A program made the translations under genes and the position numbers. This document shows positions 36,688 through 45,598 of a stretch of DNA of 64,000 bases, piece by piece (positions within the stretch are counted from its first letter, which is position 1; every line of letters begins with the position of its first letter). The notes under the pieces were generated by a model. It saw only the letters and a list, made by a program, of their open reading frames with translations. It was not told where the DNA came from and did not search any database. The stretch comes from Blastococcus sp. HT6-30 (GTDB lineage Bacteria; Actinomycetota; Actinomycetes; Mycobacteriales; Geodermatophilaceae), in assembly GCF_039729015.1 (NCBI RefSeq), contig NZ_CP155792.1:1-64000 (forward strand), read 5' to 3'.

Positions 36688-36719
36688 ACGAGCGCCGGCC
36701 CTTCGGGTCCGGCGCTCGT
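36688..36719 (+). terminator. Terminator after tRNA-Leu
   Basis: ACGAGCGCCGG pairs with CCGGCGCTCGT (11 bp). A small inner CCC/GGG pairing closes the loop, and TTCGTCGTCC follows. Confidence 0.75.
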
Positions 36720-36849
36720 TCGTCGTCCGGGCCCGGTGCGTGCCCTCGGCCGAGACGTGGTCGGCTGGGTCGCCGACTCGATCCGTAAGGGGGGACACCA
36801 CCCGGGGGGACGACCACGGTCGGGTCGTGTCGACGACCGCCTTCCGTCG

Positions 36850-39786
36850 TCACAGCCGCTCGAGCATTGCTGCTCCGTTCCTCGCGAGGAGGAGATCCCT
36901 CACCACCGAGGGTGGCGCGGGACCGCCGAACCGGTAGCCCTGGGCCCGGTCGCAGGTCATGCCCTGCAGCGCCGCCGACTGGGCGCAGGTCTCCACGCCC
37001 TCGGCCACGACCCGGAGCCCGAGTCCGTGCGCGAGCCCCACGATCCCGGCGACCAGGGGCGAAGGAGGAGCAGCGTCGGAGAGCTGCGAGGTGAAGGACC
37101 GGTCGATCTTCAGCTCGGTGACCGGCAGCCGCTGGAGCTGGGCCAGCGAGGAGTACCCGGTGCCGAAGTCGTCGATCGAGATCCCGATCCCCAGTGCGCG
37201 GAGGAGCTCGAGGTGCCCGTGGCGGGTGGCGACCTCGGAGAGGACCTGGCTCTCGGTCACCTCCAGCGTCAGCGACGCGGGCGGCAGCCCGGTCGCGGTG
37301 AGGACGCGGAGCACGGACCCGGCGAAATCGGGGTCGGTCAGCTGGACGGCGGAGACGTTCACGGCCACCTCGAGCTCCAGCCCGTCTGCCCGCCACCCGG
37401 CGACGGTCCGGCACGCCTCGTGGAGCACGTGCTCGCCGATGGTGGTGATCTGGCCGCTCGCCTCGGCGACGGGGACGAACACGTCCGGCCCGACCGGGCC
37501 CAGGGTGGGGTGGTCCCACCGCGCCAGCGCCTCGACGGCCACGATCCGTCCGCCCGGCAGCTCCACCTGCGGTTGCAGGTGCACCACGATCTCGCCGCGG
37601 GCGACCGCGCCGTGCAGGTCGGTCTCGAGCCGGAGCCGCTCCCGCGCCTCCTCCTCCTGGCCGGCCGAGGCGCCGGTCGTGCACCGCTGCATGTCCTCCT
37701 CGGCGCGCTCGACCAGATCGCGTGCGGCGTGCCGCACGTCGTCGTCGGGCATGCCCTCGCACGCCTCGGAGACGGCGATACCGACGGCCAGGGCGACGAA
37801 CACCTCCTGGCCATCGACGCGCAGCGGTGCCGACAGGGACCGTCGCATCCGGTCGGCCACCTCACGGGCGGTGGGCTCGGCCCCGCCAGGCAGCAGGACG
37901 ACGAACTCGTCGCCGCTGTAACGCGCCACGGTGTCCTGATCGCGGACCACCGACCGCAGCCGGCGGGCGACCTCCCTCAGCACCTCGTCCCCCGCGCCGT
38001 GCCCGAGGCTGTCGTTGACCCGCTTGAGCCGGTCGATGTCGCAGAAGAGGAGGGCGGTGCGGCCGGTCGGGCACTCCGGTCGGCTCAGGGCGGTGTGGAC
38101 CCGTGACTCCAGCAGTGCGCGGTTCGGCAGGCCGGTGAGGGAGTCGTGGGTGGCCTGGCGCGCGATCTCGTCGAGCAGCTGCGTGTTGTCCAGCGCCACG
38201 CCGGCCAGGCCGGCGAGCCCCCACATCCGCTCGGTGGTCCCCTCCCCGAGGGCGGTCGGTGGTGCGCCGTGCGCCCAGTGGGCGAGGACGATGCCCACCA
38301 GCCGGTCGTCGACCTTGATCGGCACCCCGCCCATCGCGGTGATGCCGAACGTGCCGAACACCTCGTCGGCCCAGACCGAGCTCGACCGGTCGACCAGCAT
38401 GGGTGCGCCGACGGCGATCAGCTCGCACAGCTCGGGGCTCTCCTCCGTCGTGGTCACGTACCCGGCCAGGTGCTCGGCCAGCTCCTGCGGCCAGCCGCTC
38501 AGGCCGGCGATCCAGACCGCCTGCATCCCTGGCTCCCACAGCGCGACCGCGGACCGGTCGGCTCCGCAGAGCGCCGGGACGGCGTCGGCGATGGTCTGCG
38601 CGATCGCCTGGGGCTCCCGCCGGCCCGCCAGGGAACGCGCGACGCTGAGCAGGAGGCGCGCCGTCTCCTCCTGCTCCCGGGCCTCGGCCAGCGACGCCGA
38701 CATCTCGATGGCGGCCGCGGCGTGGCGGGCGTAGGCGGTGAGCAGCTCGACGTCCCCGGGGAAGGTCGCCTGCCCGGGCCAGGCGATCACGGCCAGGATC
38801 CCGTAGTCCCGCGTCGCGGAGCTCACCGGCACGGCGAGCACCGACGTACCGCCGGTCCGCCTGCAGCCGACCTCCAGTCGGCCGTTCCCGAGCGCGGCCA
38901 GTATCGACGACCCCAGACCGCGTGAGCGCACGTGCCGCGCCCCGCCCGGCAGGCGGACGTCGAGGACGTAACCCGGGGCGTGCACGGCCCGGTCCGCACG
39001 CGACGCCACGCGGTCCAGCGTGTCCTCCAGGGAGTCGCCGCCGAGGAGGTCCGTCGCGGCTTCCTGGAGGTCGCGCAGCCGCTCCTCGGCATCGGGGACC
39101 GGCGCGTGCGTGCGGTTCCGGGCCGTCGGCCGGCGCCGGCGACCCCACCGGGAACGTGCGGGCTGTTCCTGCCAGGTGACGGCGTAGTCGCACTGCGGGG
39201 CGCCGTCGACCTGACAGGCCCAGTGCTCGACGACAGCAGGCTGGAGACCGAAGAGCACGGGGGCCTTCCTCAGCAACCCGATGTTGTAGTCGCAGTCCAC
39301 GCGACTGGGCCGATGCGGTGACAGCACCCGCCAGGTCAGCCGCGCCGTGCCCGCTGCGGCGGACTCGCAGCGGAACACCGCCGAGCTGTCCATGCGGGTG
39401 GAGATCCGGGACACCTGCCGCAACAGACCCGTGGGGGAACCGAAGGTGACCAGCACCCGCCGCAGCGCCGCGACTGCGGGGTCCGTCACCGCGGCATCGC
39501 CCAGGGCGAGCCCGATCCGTGGATCACCGAGCTCCTGGACGGCGGCGTCGAACAGCCGCAACTTCTCCGGGTAGGACACCCGGCCCCGAAGGCTCTGCAG
39601 CTGCGTCCGCCGGCCGACCAGGCCGGCGCTGACCAGCACCCGCTCGACGGCACCCTCTCCGCCCCGCTCGACCACGATCCGCAGCAGCAGCCGGGTGGTG
39701 ACCGTGGACGTCCCCGCCAGCGCCCCCATCTCGTCCACGGCGCCTCCCGTCCCGTTCGTCCTGTCCGGCGCGGCCTCGGTCGGCAC
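36850..39786 (-). CDS. Sensor GAF-GGDEF-EAL cyclic-di-GMP protein
   Basis: This 978-residue cytoplasmic protein probably makes and/or degrades c-di-GMP. Residues about 25-205 form a sensor region resembling the ligand domain of OruR-type AraC regulators (GDPRIGLALGDA) and ending ACQVDGAPQCDYAVTW. Two GAF-like segments follow (about 225-380 and 385-540). The GGDEF domain (about 560-715) has YSGDEF in place of GGDEF, usually tolerated. The EAL domain (about 735-978) keeps EALARW, NVSAVQL, EVTES, IDDFGTGYSSL, KIDRSF, AEGVET and QGYRFG, so phosphodiesterase activity is likely. It is divergent from a chemoreceptor, suggesting motility control. Confidence 0.93.
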   Translation of the reverse strand: MPTEAAPDRTNGTGGAVDEMGALAGTSTVTTRLLLRIVVERGGEGAVERVLVSAGLVGRRTQLQSLRGRVSYPEKLRLFDAAVQELGDPRIGLALGDAAVTDPAVAALRRVLVTFGSPTGLLRQVSRISTRMDSSAVFRCESAAAGTARLTWRVLSPHRPSRVDCDYNIGLLRKAPVLFGLQPAVVEHWACQVDGAPQCDYAVTWQEQPARSRWGRRRRPTARNRTHAPVPDAEERLRDLQEAATDLLGGDSLEDTLDRVASRADRAVHAPGYVLDVRLPGGARHVRSRGLGSSILAALGNGRLEVGCRRTGGTSVLAVPVSSATRDYGILAVIAWPGQATFPGDVELLTAYARHAAAAIEMSASLAEAREQEETARLLLSVARSLAGRREPQAIAQTIADAVPALCGADRSAVALWEPGMQAVWIAGLSGWPQELAEHLAGYVTTTEESPELCELIAVGAPMLVDRSSSVWADEVFGTFGITAMGGVPIKVDDRLVGIVLAHWAHGAPPTALGEGTTERMWGLAGLAGVALDNTQLLDEIARQATHDSLTGLPNRALLESRVHTALSRPECPTGRTALLFCDIDRLKRVNDSLGHGAGDEVLREVARRLRSVVRDQDTVARYSGDEFVVLLPGGAEPTAREVADRMRRSLSAPLRVDGQEVFVALAVGIAVSEACEGMPDDDVRHAARDLVERAEEDMQRCTTGASAGQEEEARERLRLETDLHGAVARGEIVVHLQPQVELPGGRIVAVEALARWDHPTLGPVGPDVFVPVAEASGQITTIGEHVLHEACRTVAGWRADGLELEVAVNVSAVQLTDPDFAGSVLRVLTATGLPPASLTLEVTESQVLSEVATRHGHLELLRALGIGISIDDFGTGYSSLAQLQRLPVTELKIDRSFTSQLSDAAPPSPLVAGIVGLAHGLGLRVVAEGVETCAQSAALQGMTCDRAQGYRFGGPAPPSVVRDLLLARNGAAMLERL

Positions 39787-40348
39787 CGGACCGTCGCCTT
39801 CCCGGCGGACATCGGTCGAAGTCGTCGCGGGTTGAGCGGACGAGAAGCGGGTCGCCCCCTTATGGGGGATTCAGCGGACTCCCGGTGGTTCCTGTCGGCT
39901 CGTCAGGGCTCCCGGACACCGTCCTCGACGTGGCCGGCGGCCTACCGGTCCGTCACGGTGCTGCCGCCGCATGCGTCGCTGCCCATCGCCGATGGCCACC
40001 TGCGGAGATCGAACGGTGCGCGACCGGGGGCCGGTCACCATTCCGTCCCGGGCTGCAGTTGGGCACGACAATGGCCACCGACTTTCCGCTGTCGACAAAG
40101 CGATGACGCCACCGGGGATCGACGTCCCCGGTGGATGTCGGAGGTGATCGCCATTTCGGGTCGACAAGCAGATGTCGTGTCGCAAAAGTTGCACTTCGCC
40201 ATTCCGACACGCCCGGCTATTCCGGCCACTGTGTTCTCGGGAAGCTCTACCGTCCGGCGTCACCGGGGATGAGAACCGCACCGTCGCGGAGCTGGCGCCG
40301 AAAACCCGCAACCCCGTCCGTCTCAGCGGACCACCGTAGGAGCACCTG
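39787..40348. other. Divergent spacer between GGDEF-EAL and chemoreceptor genes
   Basis: This 562-base interval is less GC-rich than the surroundings and has no credible gene. It holds a 10-bp perfect hairpin at 40109-40134 and several GTCGACAA words (about 40091, 40151), and should contain both promoters. I found no clear WhiG/FliA-type motility promoter. I cannot exclude a structured RNA leader. Confidence 0.5.
40109..40134. terminator. Hairpin in the divergent spacer
   Basis: CCACCGGGGA and TCCCCGGTGG form a 10-bp stem with a six-base loop. It is not near a gene end, so it may be a regulatory RNA structure rather than a terminator. Confidence 0.4.
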
Positions 40349-41998
40349 ATGTCCATGCACGACACCGTCCGTACCGGCGACCAGCCGACCACCCAGACTC
40401 CTCCGCGTGCTTGGTGGGGTGACCGCGGCGTGAGCACGAAGACCCTCACCGCCGTGGGGACCGCGGCGGCCGTGGCCGTCGGGGTCGGCGTCATGGGCAT
40501 CACTGCCCTGGGCACCTCGGTCGACACCAGCCAGGCGCTGTACCAGAGGAACATCGCTGGCCTCGAGATGGCGGCGGACATGAAAGAGGCGCTCCTGCAG
40601 ATCCGCATCGACTCGCGGAACGCCCTCCTGACGCCCGATGACGCGGACAGCGTGCAGATCAGCGAGGCCACCATTCCGCAGTTGGCCGATGATTTCCATG
40701 TCGCGGCCGACGCCTATGCCGACACGTTCCCGACCGCGGACAAGCAGGCTCTGGTCGACGAGGCGGCCGCGGCGTTCGACGAGTACGTCAGCGCGACGCA
40801 GACGCGCCTGGGTCCGCTCGCACTGGCGCTGGACCACCAGGGATGGTGGGCCGCCAACGAGACCGACGTCGCGCCGCTGGCCGTGCAGGTCGACGAGAAC
40901 CTCGCCCAGGTCCGGGAGATGGAGGGTGCGGACGCCGAGGCGGCCGCCGCCGCAGCGCAGGACCAGTACACCTCCCAGCGCACGCTCTCCATCGTGGTGC
41001 TGCTCGCCGGCATCGCGCTCGCGGCGGTGATCGGGCTGGTCGTGGCCCGGGGGATCGCCGGTGGCGTCCGGCGGGTGCAGCGGGTCGCCGAGGCCCTCGT
41101 CGCGGGCGACCTCACCCAGAGCAGTGGCCTGCAGACGCGGGACGAGCTCGGCCGGATGGGTCAGGCCCTGGACACCGCGGTGGCCAACATGCGGGAGGTC
41201 CTCTCGGGGGTCGCGTCCTCGGCGGATGCGGTGGCGGCCTCGTCGGAGGAGTTGAGCGCGTCGTCGTCGCAGATCTCGGCGGGTGCGGAGGAGACCAGCG
41301 CGCAGGCAGGCGTGGTCTCGGCTGCGGCCGAGGAGGTCTCGCGCAGCGTGCAGACCGTCGCCGCGGGTGCGGAGGAGATGGGTGCCTCGATCCGGGAGAT
41401 CGCGACGAATGCGGCGGAGGCCTCCGACGTCGCGGCGCGTGCGGTGACCGCGGCGGAGACCACGACGGCGACGGTGGCGAAGCTGGGGGAGTCCTCGGCG
41501 GAGATCGGCAACGTGGTGAAGGTGATCACCTCGATCGCGGAGCAGACGAACCTGCTGGCGCTGAACGCCACGATCGAGGCCGCGCGGGCCGGTGAGGCCG
41601 GGAAGGGTTTCGCGGTGGTGGCCAACGAGGTGAAGGAGCTGGCGCAGGAGACGGCGAAGGCGACCGAGGACATCGCCCGCCGGGTGCAGGCGATCCAGGG
41701 TGACACGACCGCGGCGGTGGCGGCGATCGGGGAGATCTCCGCGATCGTCGCGCAGATCTCCGACCGGCAGACGACCATCGCCTCGGCGGTGGAGGAGCAG
41801 ACCGCGACCACCAACGAGATGTCCCGGTCGGTGGTGGAGGCCGCCAGCGGCTCGACGCAGATCGCCGAGAACATCACCGGGGTCTCCACGGCGGCCGACT
41901 CGACCACCCAGGCGCTCGGGCAGACCCGGATCGCGGTGGACGAGCTGTCCCGCATGGCCGCCGACCTGCGCACGACGGTGGGCCGCTTCACCTACTGA
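40349..41998 (+). CDS. Methyl-accepting chemotaxis protein
   Basis: This 549-residue chemoreceptor signals to CheA/CheW. It has two spans (about 31-55 and 212-234) around an extracellular four-helix-type sensor with IDSRNALL typical of 4HB_MCP domains. A HAMP domain (about 235-290) and a long signalling helix pair follow. The hairpin tip [35 protein letters not shown] is intact. The ATG follows GTAGGAG. No other che genes are in the window, so the kinase array must be encoded elsewhere. It is convergent with a damaged DUF1707 gene. Confidence 0.95.
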   Translation: MSMHDTVRTGDQPTTQTPPRAWWGDRGVSTKTLTAVGTAAAVAVGVGVMGITALGTSVDTSQALYQRNIAGLEMAADMKEALLQIRIDSRNALLTPDDADSVQISEATIPQLADDFHVAADAYADTFPTADKQALVDEAAAAFDEYVSATQTRLGPLALALDHQGWWAANETDVAPLAVQVDENLAQVREMEGADAEAAAAAAQDQYTSQRTLSIVVLLAGIALAAVIGLVVARGIAGGVRRVQRVAEALVAGDLTQSSGLQTRDELGRMGQALDTAVANMREVLSGVASSADAVAASSEELSASSSQISAGAEETSAQAGVVSAAAEEVSRSVQTVAAGAEEMGASIREIATNAAEASDVAARAVTAAETTTATVAKLGESSAEIGNVVKVITSIAEQTNLLALNATIEAARAGEAGKGFAVVANEVKELAQETAKATEDIARRVQAIQGDTTAAVAAIGEISAIVAQISDRQTTIASAVEEQTATTNEMSRSVVEAASGSTQIAENITGVSTAADSTTQALGQTRIAVDELSRMAADLRTTVGRFTY

Positions 41999-42587
41999 GA
42001 ACGGCGTTCCCCGCGGTCGGCCCCGGCGGCCGGCCGCGGAGAACCCGCCGGGCTCGGCTGGACGACGGCCTCGCGGGTACCGCCTCCGGCACTGCGGTGC
42101 TCCCGCCGCCGTGCGGGGCGTCTGGGGAGCAGCCGGTGACCTGCCGGTCCGCCCCGCCGCGGAGGCGCTCGCCCAGCGAGCCGGCCGCGAGCATCGCGCC
42201 CACGGGACGATCACCCAGAACGGCCAGAAGTAGGGGAACTCCCGCGCGGCCAGGGAGGTCACCCCCCAGATCGCCAGCACGATCAGCGCGGTGGTCGACC
42301 ACGAGCCCCATGCCGGCCACCCGTGCGCACCCCGGCCGGCCACGCAGGCGGTCGCCGCCGTCGTCCGATCGGGGGTGGCCGCCGCGGCCCGGGTGCGGGT
42401 GCGTCGGCAGGGTTCGGCAGGTCGGTGGTGAGCGGGGCCAGCTCGCCGAACGTGCGCGCCGCGTAGGCCTGGGCGAGCCGCTCGTCGTACTCGGCGACCG
42501 TGAGCCGGCCTTCCGACATGGCCCTGCCCAGGACGGTGGCTACCGCGGCCCGGTCGGCATCGGCTGCACGCAGGTGGGGCTGGGCAT
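41988..42587 (-). pseudogene. DUF1707/2TM membrane protein, three frameshifts
   Basis: The reverse strand encodes a DUF1707 protein in pieces. ATG at 42587 has GAGGAG upstream but is out of frame with the DUF1707 block QPHLRAADADRAAVATVLGRAMSEGRLTVAEYDERLAQAYAARTFGELAPL. The membrane block WGSWSTTALIVLAIWGVTSLAAREFPYFWPFWVIVPW is in a second frame, and the end GAMLAAGSLGERLRGG in a third. Each junction is explained by one missing base, two in C or G runs (near 42583 and 42205) and one in the Pro-rich linker. Intact it would be a small predicted two-span protein of unknown role. It may be a true pseudogene or a sequencing artefact. Confidence 0.7.
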
Positions 42588-42657
42588 GGCGTCTCCTCGC
42601 TCGGGTGCCCCAGTCTGTTCCGGCTCGACGGGCGGGGTCCACTGACAGCTGTCACCG

Positions 42658-42671
42658 GTTCCACGTGGAAC
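42658..42671. promoter_or_regulatory. parS-like palindrome, copy 2
   Basis: GTTCCACGTGGAAC lies in the short spacer between the acyl-CoA dehydrogenase and DUF1707 genes. It is identical to the copies at 8056 and 48648. Confidence 0.6.
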
Positions 42672-42693
42672 CCGTCGGGCGCCGGACAGCGGC

Positions 42694-43857
42694 TCAGCCG
42701 GCGGGAGGCACCGCCTCCGCGGTCAGGTGGCGGCCGATCACCATGCGCTGGATCTGGTTGGTCCCCTCGAAGATCTGCATCACCTTCGCCTCCCGCATGT
42801 AGCGCTCCGCCGGGTGGTCGCGGGTGTAGCCGGCTCCCCCGAGCACCTGGACGGCGTCGGTGGTGACCTTCATGGCGGCGTCGGTGGCGACGAGCTTGGC
42901 GATGCTCGCCTGCCGGGAGAACGGCTTGCCGGCGTCCTTGCGGCGGGCGGCGACCAGATAGGTGGCGCGGGCGGATTCCACGGCGGCGGCCATGTCGGCG
43001 AGCAGGAACGACACGCCCTGGTGCTCGGCGATCCGGCGACCGAAGGCCTCCCGCTCGACGGCGTAGGCGACGGCGACGTCGAGGGCGGACTGGGCCAGCC
43101 CGACGGCGACGGCGCTGATGCCCAGGCGCCCGGAGTCCAGCGCGCCGAGGGCGATGGCCATGCCGCGCCCGGGCTCGCCGACCAGCCGGTCGGCCGGGAT
43201 CGGCACGTCGTCGAGCCGGATCGCGGAGGTGGTCGAGCCGGTCAGGCCCATCTTCTCCTCGGGCTTCGCGGCGCTGAACCCGGGCAGGTCGGGGGTCAGG
43301 TGGAAGCAGGAGATGCCGCGCTCCCCGTCGGCAGGGGTGCGCAGGAACGTCGAGTAGAAGTCGGCGTGCCCGCCGTGGGTGACCCACGCCTTCTCCCCGC
43401 GGGCGACCCAGCCGTCCTCGGCGGGCGCCGCGCTCGCGCGCATGGCCGCCACGTCGGAGCCGGCGTGCGCCTCGGACAGCGAGTAGGCGCCGAGCAGGGT
43501 GCCGCCCACCATCTCCGGCAGCAGGTCGCGGCGCTGGGCCTCGGTGCCGAACGCTGCGACGGGGGAGCAGGCCAGGGTGTGCACGCTGATGCCGAGCGCG
43601 ACGCTCGCCCAGCGGGCCGCCAGCTCCTCGAGTACCTGCAGGTAGACGGCGTAGGGCTGACCGCCCCCGCCGATCTCCTCGGGGAAGGGCAGCCCCATCA
43701 GCCCGGCGTCGCCGAGGAGGCGGAACACCTCGCGGGGAAAGCGCTCCTCGCGCTCGTACGCCGCCGCTTTCGGCGCGAGCTCGGCGTCGGCGATCTCGCG
43801 GACGAGGGCCAGCAGGTCCTCGGCCTCGGGAGTGGGCAGTTCGCGGTCGACCGGCAC
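42694..43857 (-). CDS. Acyl-CoA dehydrogenase
   Basis: This 387-residue flavoprotein introduces the alpha-beta double bond into acyl-CoA and passes electrons to ETF. Family motifs include LLGAYSLSEAHAGSDVAAMRASA, WVTHGGHADFYSTFLRT, EHQGVSFLLADMAAAVESARATYL and VQVLGGAGYTRDHPAERYMREAKVMQIFEGTNQIQRMVIGRHL, which carries the catalytic Glu. The GTG at 43857 follows AAGGAG. It is divergent from a GNAT gene. Chain-length preference cannot be read from the sequence. Confidence 0.94.
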   Translation of the reverse strand: MPVDRELPTPEAEDLLALVREIADAELAPKAAAYEREERFPREVFRLLGDAGLMGLPFPEEIGGGGQPYAVYLQVLEELAARWASVALGISVHTLACSPVAAFGTEAQRRDLLPEMVGGTLLGAYSLSEAHAGSDVAAMRASAAPAEDGWVARGEKAWVTHGGHADFYSTFLRTPADGERGISCFHLTPDLPGFSAAKPEEKMGLTGSTTSAIRLDDVPIPADRLVGEPGRGMAIALGALDSGRLGISAVAVGLAQSALDVAVAYAVEREAFGRRIAEHQGVSFLLADMAAAVESARATYLVAARRKDAGKPFSRQASIAKLVATDAAMKVTTDAVQVLGGAGYTRDHPAERYMREAKVMQIFEGTNQIQRMVIGRHLTAEAVPPAG

Positions 43858-43918
43858 GGTGCTCCTTCGGTGGGGCGTCCAGCGGACGGTACCTCCGGAG
43901 CGGTTCCGGGCGGTTGGG

Positions 43919-44389
43919 ATGATCGACGGCGTGATCGTCGAGCCGGCTGCCTGGGACGACCCGGACGTCCGGCGGCTCACGACCGACCGGCAGACCGAGG
44001 TCCGGGGCCGCTACGACGGCAAGGAGGAGCCGGGCCGGCCCCCGTCGGCCGCCGACGTCAGCGTGGTCCCGGTGGCCGGGATGACGACGCGACGGCGCTC
44101 GGCTGCGGAGCACTGCGCGCTGGGGAACGGCGCGGCGGTGGTGAAGCGCATGTACGTGGTTCCCGCCGCCCGCGGCCGGGGGGTGTCGAAGGCGGTCCTG
44201 GCCGGGCTCGAGGACGCCGCCCGGGCGCGGGGCTGGACGACACTGCGGCTGGAGAGCGGACCCCGTCAGCCCGAGGCGATCGCGCTTTACTCGGGCGCCG
44301 GGTACCGGCCGATCGGGGCGTTCGGCCACTACGTGGGCGACCCCGACGCCGAGCACTCGCTGTTCTTCGAGCAGGTTCTCGCGGCCTGA
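43919..44389 (+). CDS. GNAT acetyltransferase, possible internal frame disturbance
   Basis: This 156-residue protein has the acetyl-CoA motif VKRMYVVPAARGRGVSKAVLAGLEDAARARGWTTLRLESGPRQPEAIALYSGAGYRPI, a clear GNAT. The stretch before it (44077-44120) reads MTTRRRSAAEHCA, which fits the family poorly, whereas the next frame reads RDDDATALGCGALRA, which fits well. A one-base loss and a one-base gain about 40 bases apart would explain this. The protein might still fold but its beta-strand 4 region is altered. The start is ATG at 43919; a GTG at 43931 is possible. The substrate is unknown. Confidence 0.75.
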   Translation: MIDGVIVEPAAWDDPDVRRLTTDRQTEVRGRYDGKEEPGRPPSAADVSVVPVAGMTTRRRSAAEHCALGNGAAVVKRMYVVPAARGRGVSKAVLAGLEDAARARGWTTLRLESGPRQPEAIALYSGAGYRPIGAFGHYVGDPDAEHSLFFEQVLAA

Positions 44390-44490
44390 CCGGGTTCGGG
44401 TACCGGTCGGCTCCGGTCCGGGAACCGGATGTGTGAGGGTGGGCCGGAGCCGCCGACTGGGCGGTCCGCCCCGCTCTGGAAGGAATGGCC

Positions 44491-44847
44491 GTGCGCCTGC
44501 GGAGGATCGCCCGGGCCGCCACCGCGGCGCTGCTGTCGCTGACCGTGACCGCGTGCGGCGGCCCGGGCGTCGATGACTTCTGCGAGCAGTACCTGTCGAC
44601 CGCCGAGGTGGAGCCGGAGGACGGCGCGCAGGTCCGAGAGGTGCTGGAGGAGCTGGCCGACAGGGTTCCGGACGAGGCCGGCGACGAGGTGCGCGAGGCC
44701 GCGGAGCACATGGTCGAGGCGTTCCCGGAGGACGGCGACCTCGCGGGGGCCCTCGAGGCCGGGGAGCTCTCCGAGCAGGAAGCGGAGGAGTTCTTCGCCG
44801 CCGCCGACACAGTCTTCGCCTACGGCGACGAGAACTGCGGCGACTGA
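44491..44847 (+). CDS. Small secreted lipoprotein
   Basis: This 118-residue protein starts with a basic and hydrophobic signal (RLRRIARAATAALLSLTVTAC), whose LTVTAC lipobox predicts lipidation at the Cys. The mature part is acidic and helical (many Glu/Ala) with two further Cys (DDFCEQYL and ENCGD) that may form a disulfide. GTG at 44491 lies six bases after AAGGA; an ATG at 44485 is too close to the ribosome site. No known family is recognised. It lies between the GNAT gene and the sigma factor gene. Confidence 0.75.
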   Translation: MRLRRIARAATAALLSLTVTACGGPGVDDFCEQYLSTAEVEPEDGAQVREVLEELADRVPDEAGDEVREAAEHMVEAFPEDGDLAGALEAGELSEQEAEEFFAAADTVFAYGDENCGD

Positions 44848-44947
44848 CCGCCTCCCGGCCGCACCGACCGCCCGTGAACCGAATCCGGCGCACCGGACAT
44901 CAACGGGTGTGACGACTTCACCGATCGCGGCCGGATCATCACCTGCC

Positions 44948-45598
44948 GTGACCCCGACGGCGATGCACCGGTCCGCCGGTCCACCCGCCGAGCCCCCTCG
45001 GCTGCGGGCGCTGCCCGACGCGCTCCCCAGGGACGCCGAGCTGATCGCCCGCTCGGTCGACGACCCGGCGGAGTTCGCCGCGCTGTTCGACCGGCACGCC
45101 GCGACCGTGCACCGCTACCTCGGCCGCCGCGTGGGCGAGCTCGCCGACGACCTGCTCAGCGAGGTCTTCCTCGTCGCGTTCCGGCGCCGTGCGGCGTACC
45201 GCCCCGAGCACGTCGAGGTCCGGCCGTGGCTTCTCGGCATCGCGACCAACGTGGTGCACGGCCACCGGCGCACGGAGCAGCGCCGCTACCGCGCACTGGC
45301 CCGGGCGGCCGCCGAACCCGAGCGGCACGGCGAGGACCCGGGTGACGCCGCGGACCGGCTGGACGCCCAGGCCCTGCGCGGCCCGCTCGCCGCCGCGCTG
45401 GCCGGGTTGAAGCCACGCGACCGCGACGCCCTGCTCCTGCTCGCCTGGGGCCAGCTCGGCTACGAGGAGATCGCCGCCGTCCTCGACGTCCCGGTCGGCA
45501 CGGTGCGCTCGCGGCTGCACCGCGCCCGCCGCCAGACCCGCGCCGCCCTCGGCGACGTCTCCCCCTTGGCGCCGACCTCCGAGGAGGAGGACCGATGA
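44948..45598 (+). CDS. ECF-type RNA polymerase sigma factor
   Basis: This 216-residue protein has a sigma-70 region 2 (FDRHAATVHRYLGRRVGELADDLLSEVFLVAFRRRAAYRPEHVEVRPWLLGIATNVV) and a region 4.2 helix-turn-helix (LKPRDRDALLLLAWGQLGYEEIAAVLDVPVGTVRSRLHRARRQTRAAL). Region 3 is absent, which marks the ECF group. The start is uncertain: GTG at 44948, with ATG at 44963 or GTG at 44909 as alternatives and no convincing ribosome site. Its stop overlaps the start of the next gene (ATGA), the usual arrangement with a regulatory partner. Confidence 0.9.
   Translation: MTPTAMHRSAGPPAEPPRLRALPDALPRDAELIARSVDDPAEFAALFDRHAATVHRYLGRRVGELADDLLSEVFLVAFRRRAAYRPEHVEVRPWLLGIATNVVHGHRRTEQRRYRALARAAAEPERHGEDPGDAADRLDAQALRGPLAAALAGLKPRDRDALLLLAWGQLGYEEIAAVLDVPVGTVRSRLHRARRQTRAALGDVSPLAPTSEEEDR

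Noticed and set aside
37421-37440. GAGCACGTGCTC as another parS-like site
   Set aside because: It shares only the CACGTG core; the outer bases differ from GTTCCACGTGGAAC and it lies in a codon-constrained part of the EAL domain.
44909-44948. Upstream GTG start for the sigma factor
   Set aside because: No ribosome site and no conserved residues in the added segment; kept only as an alternative.
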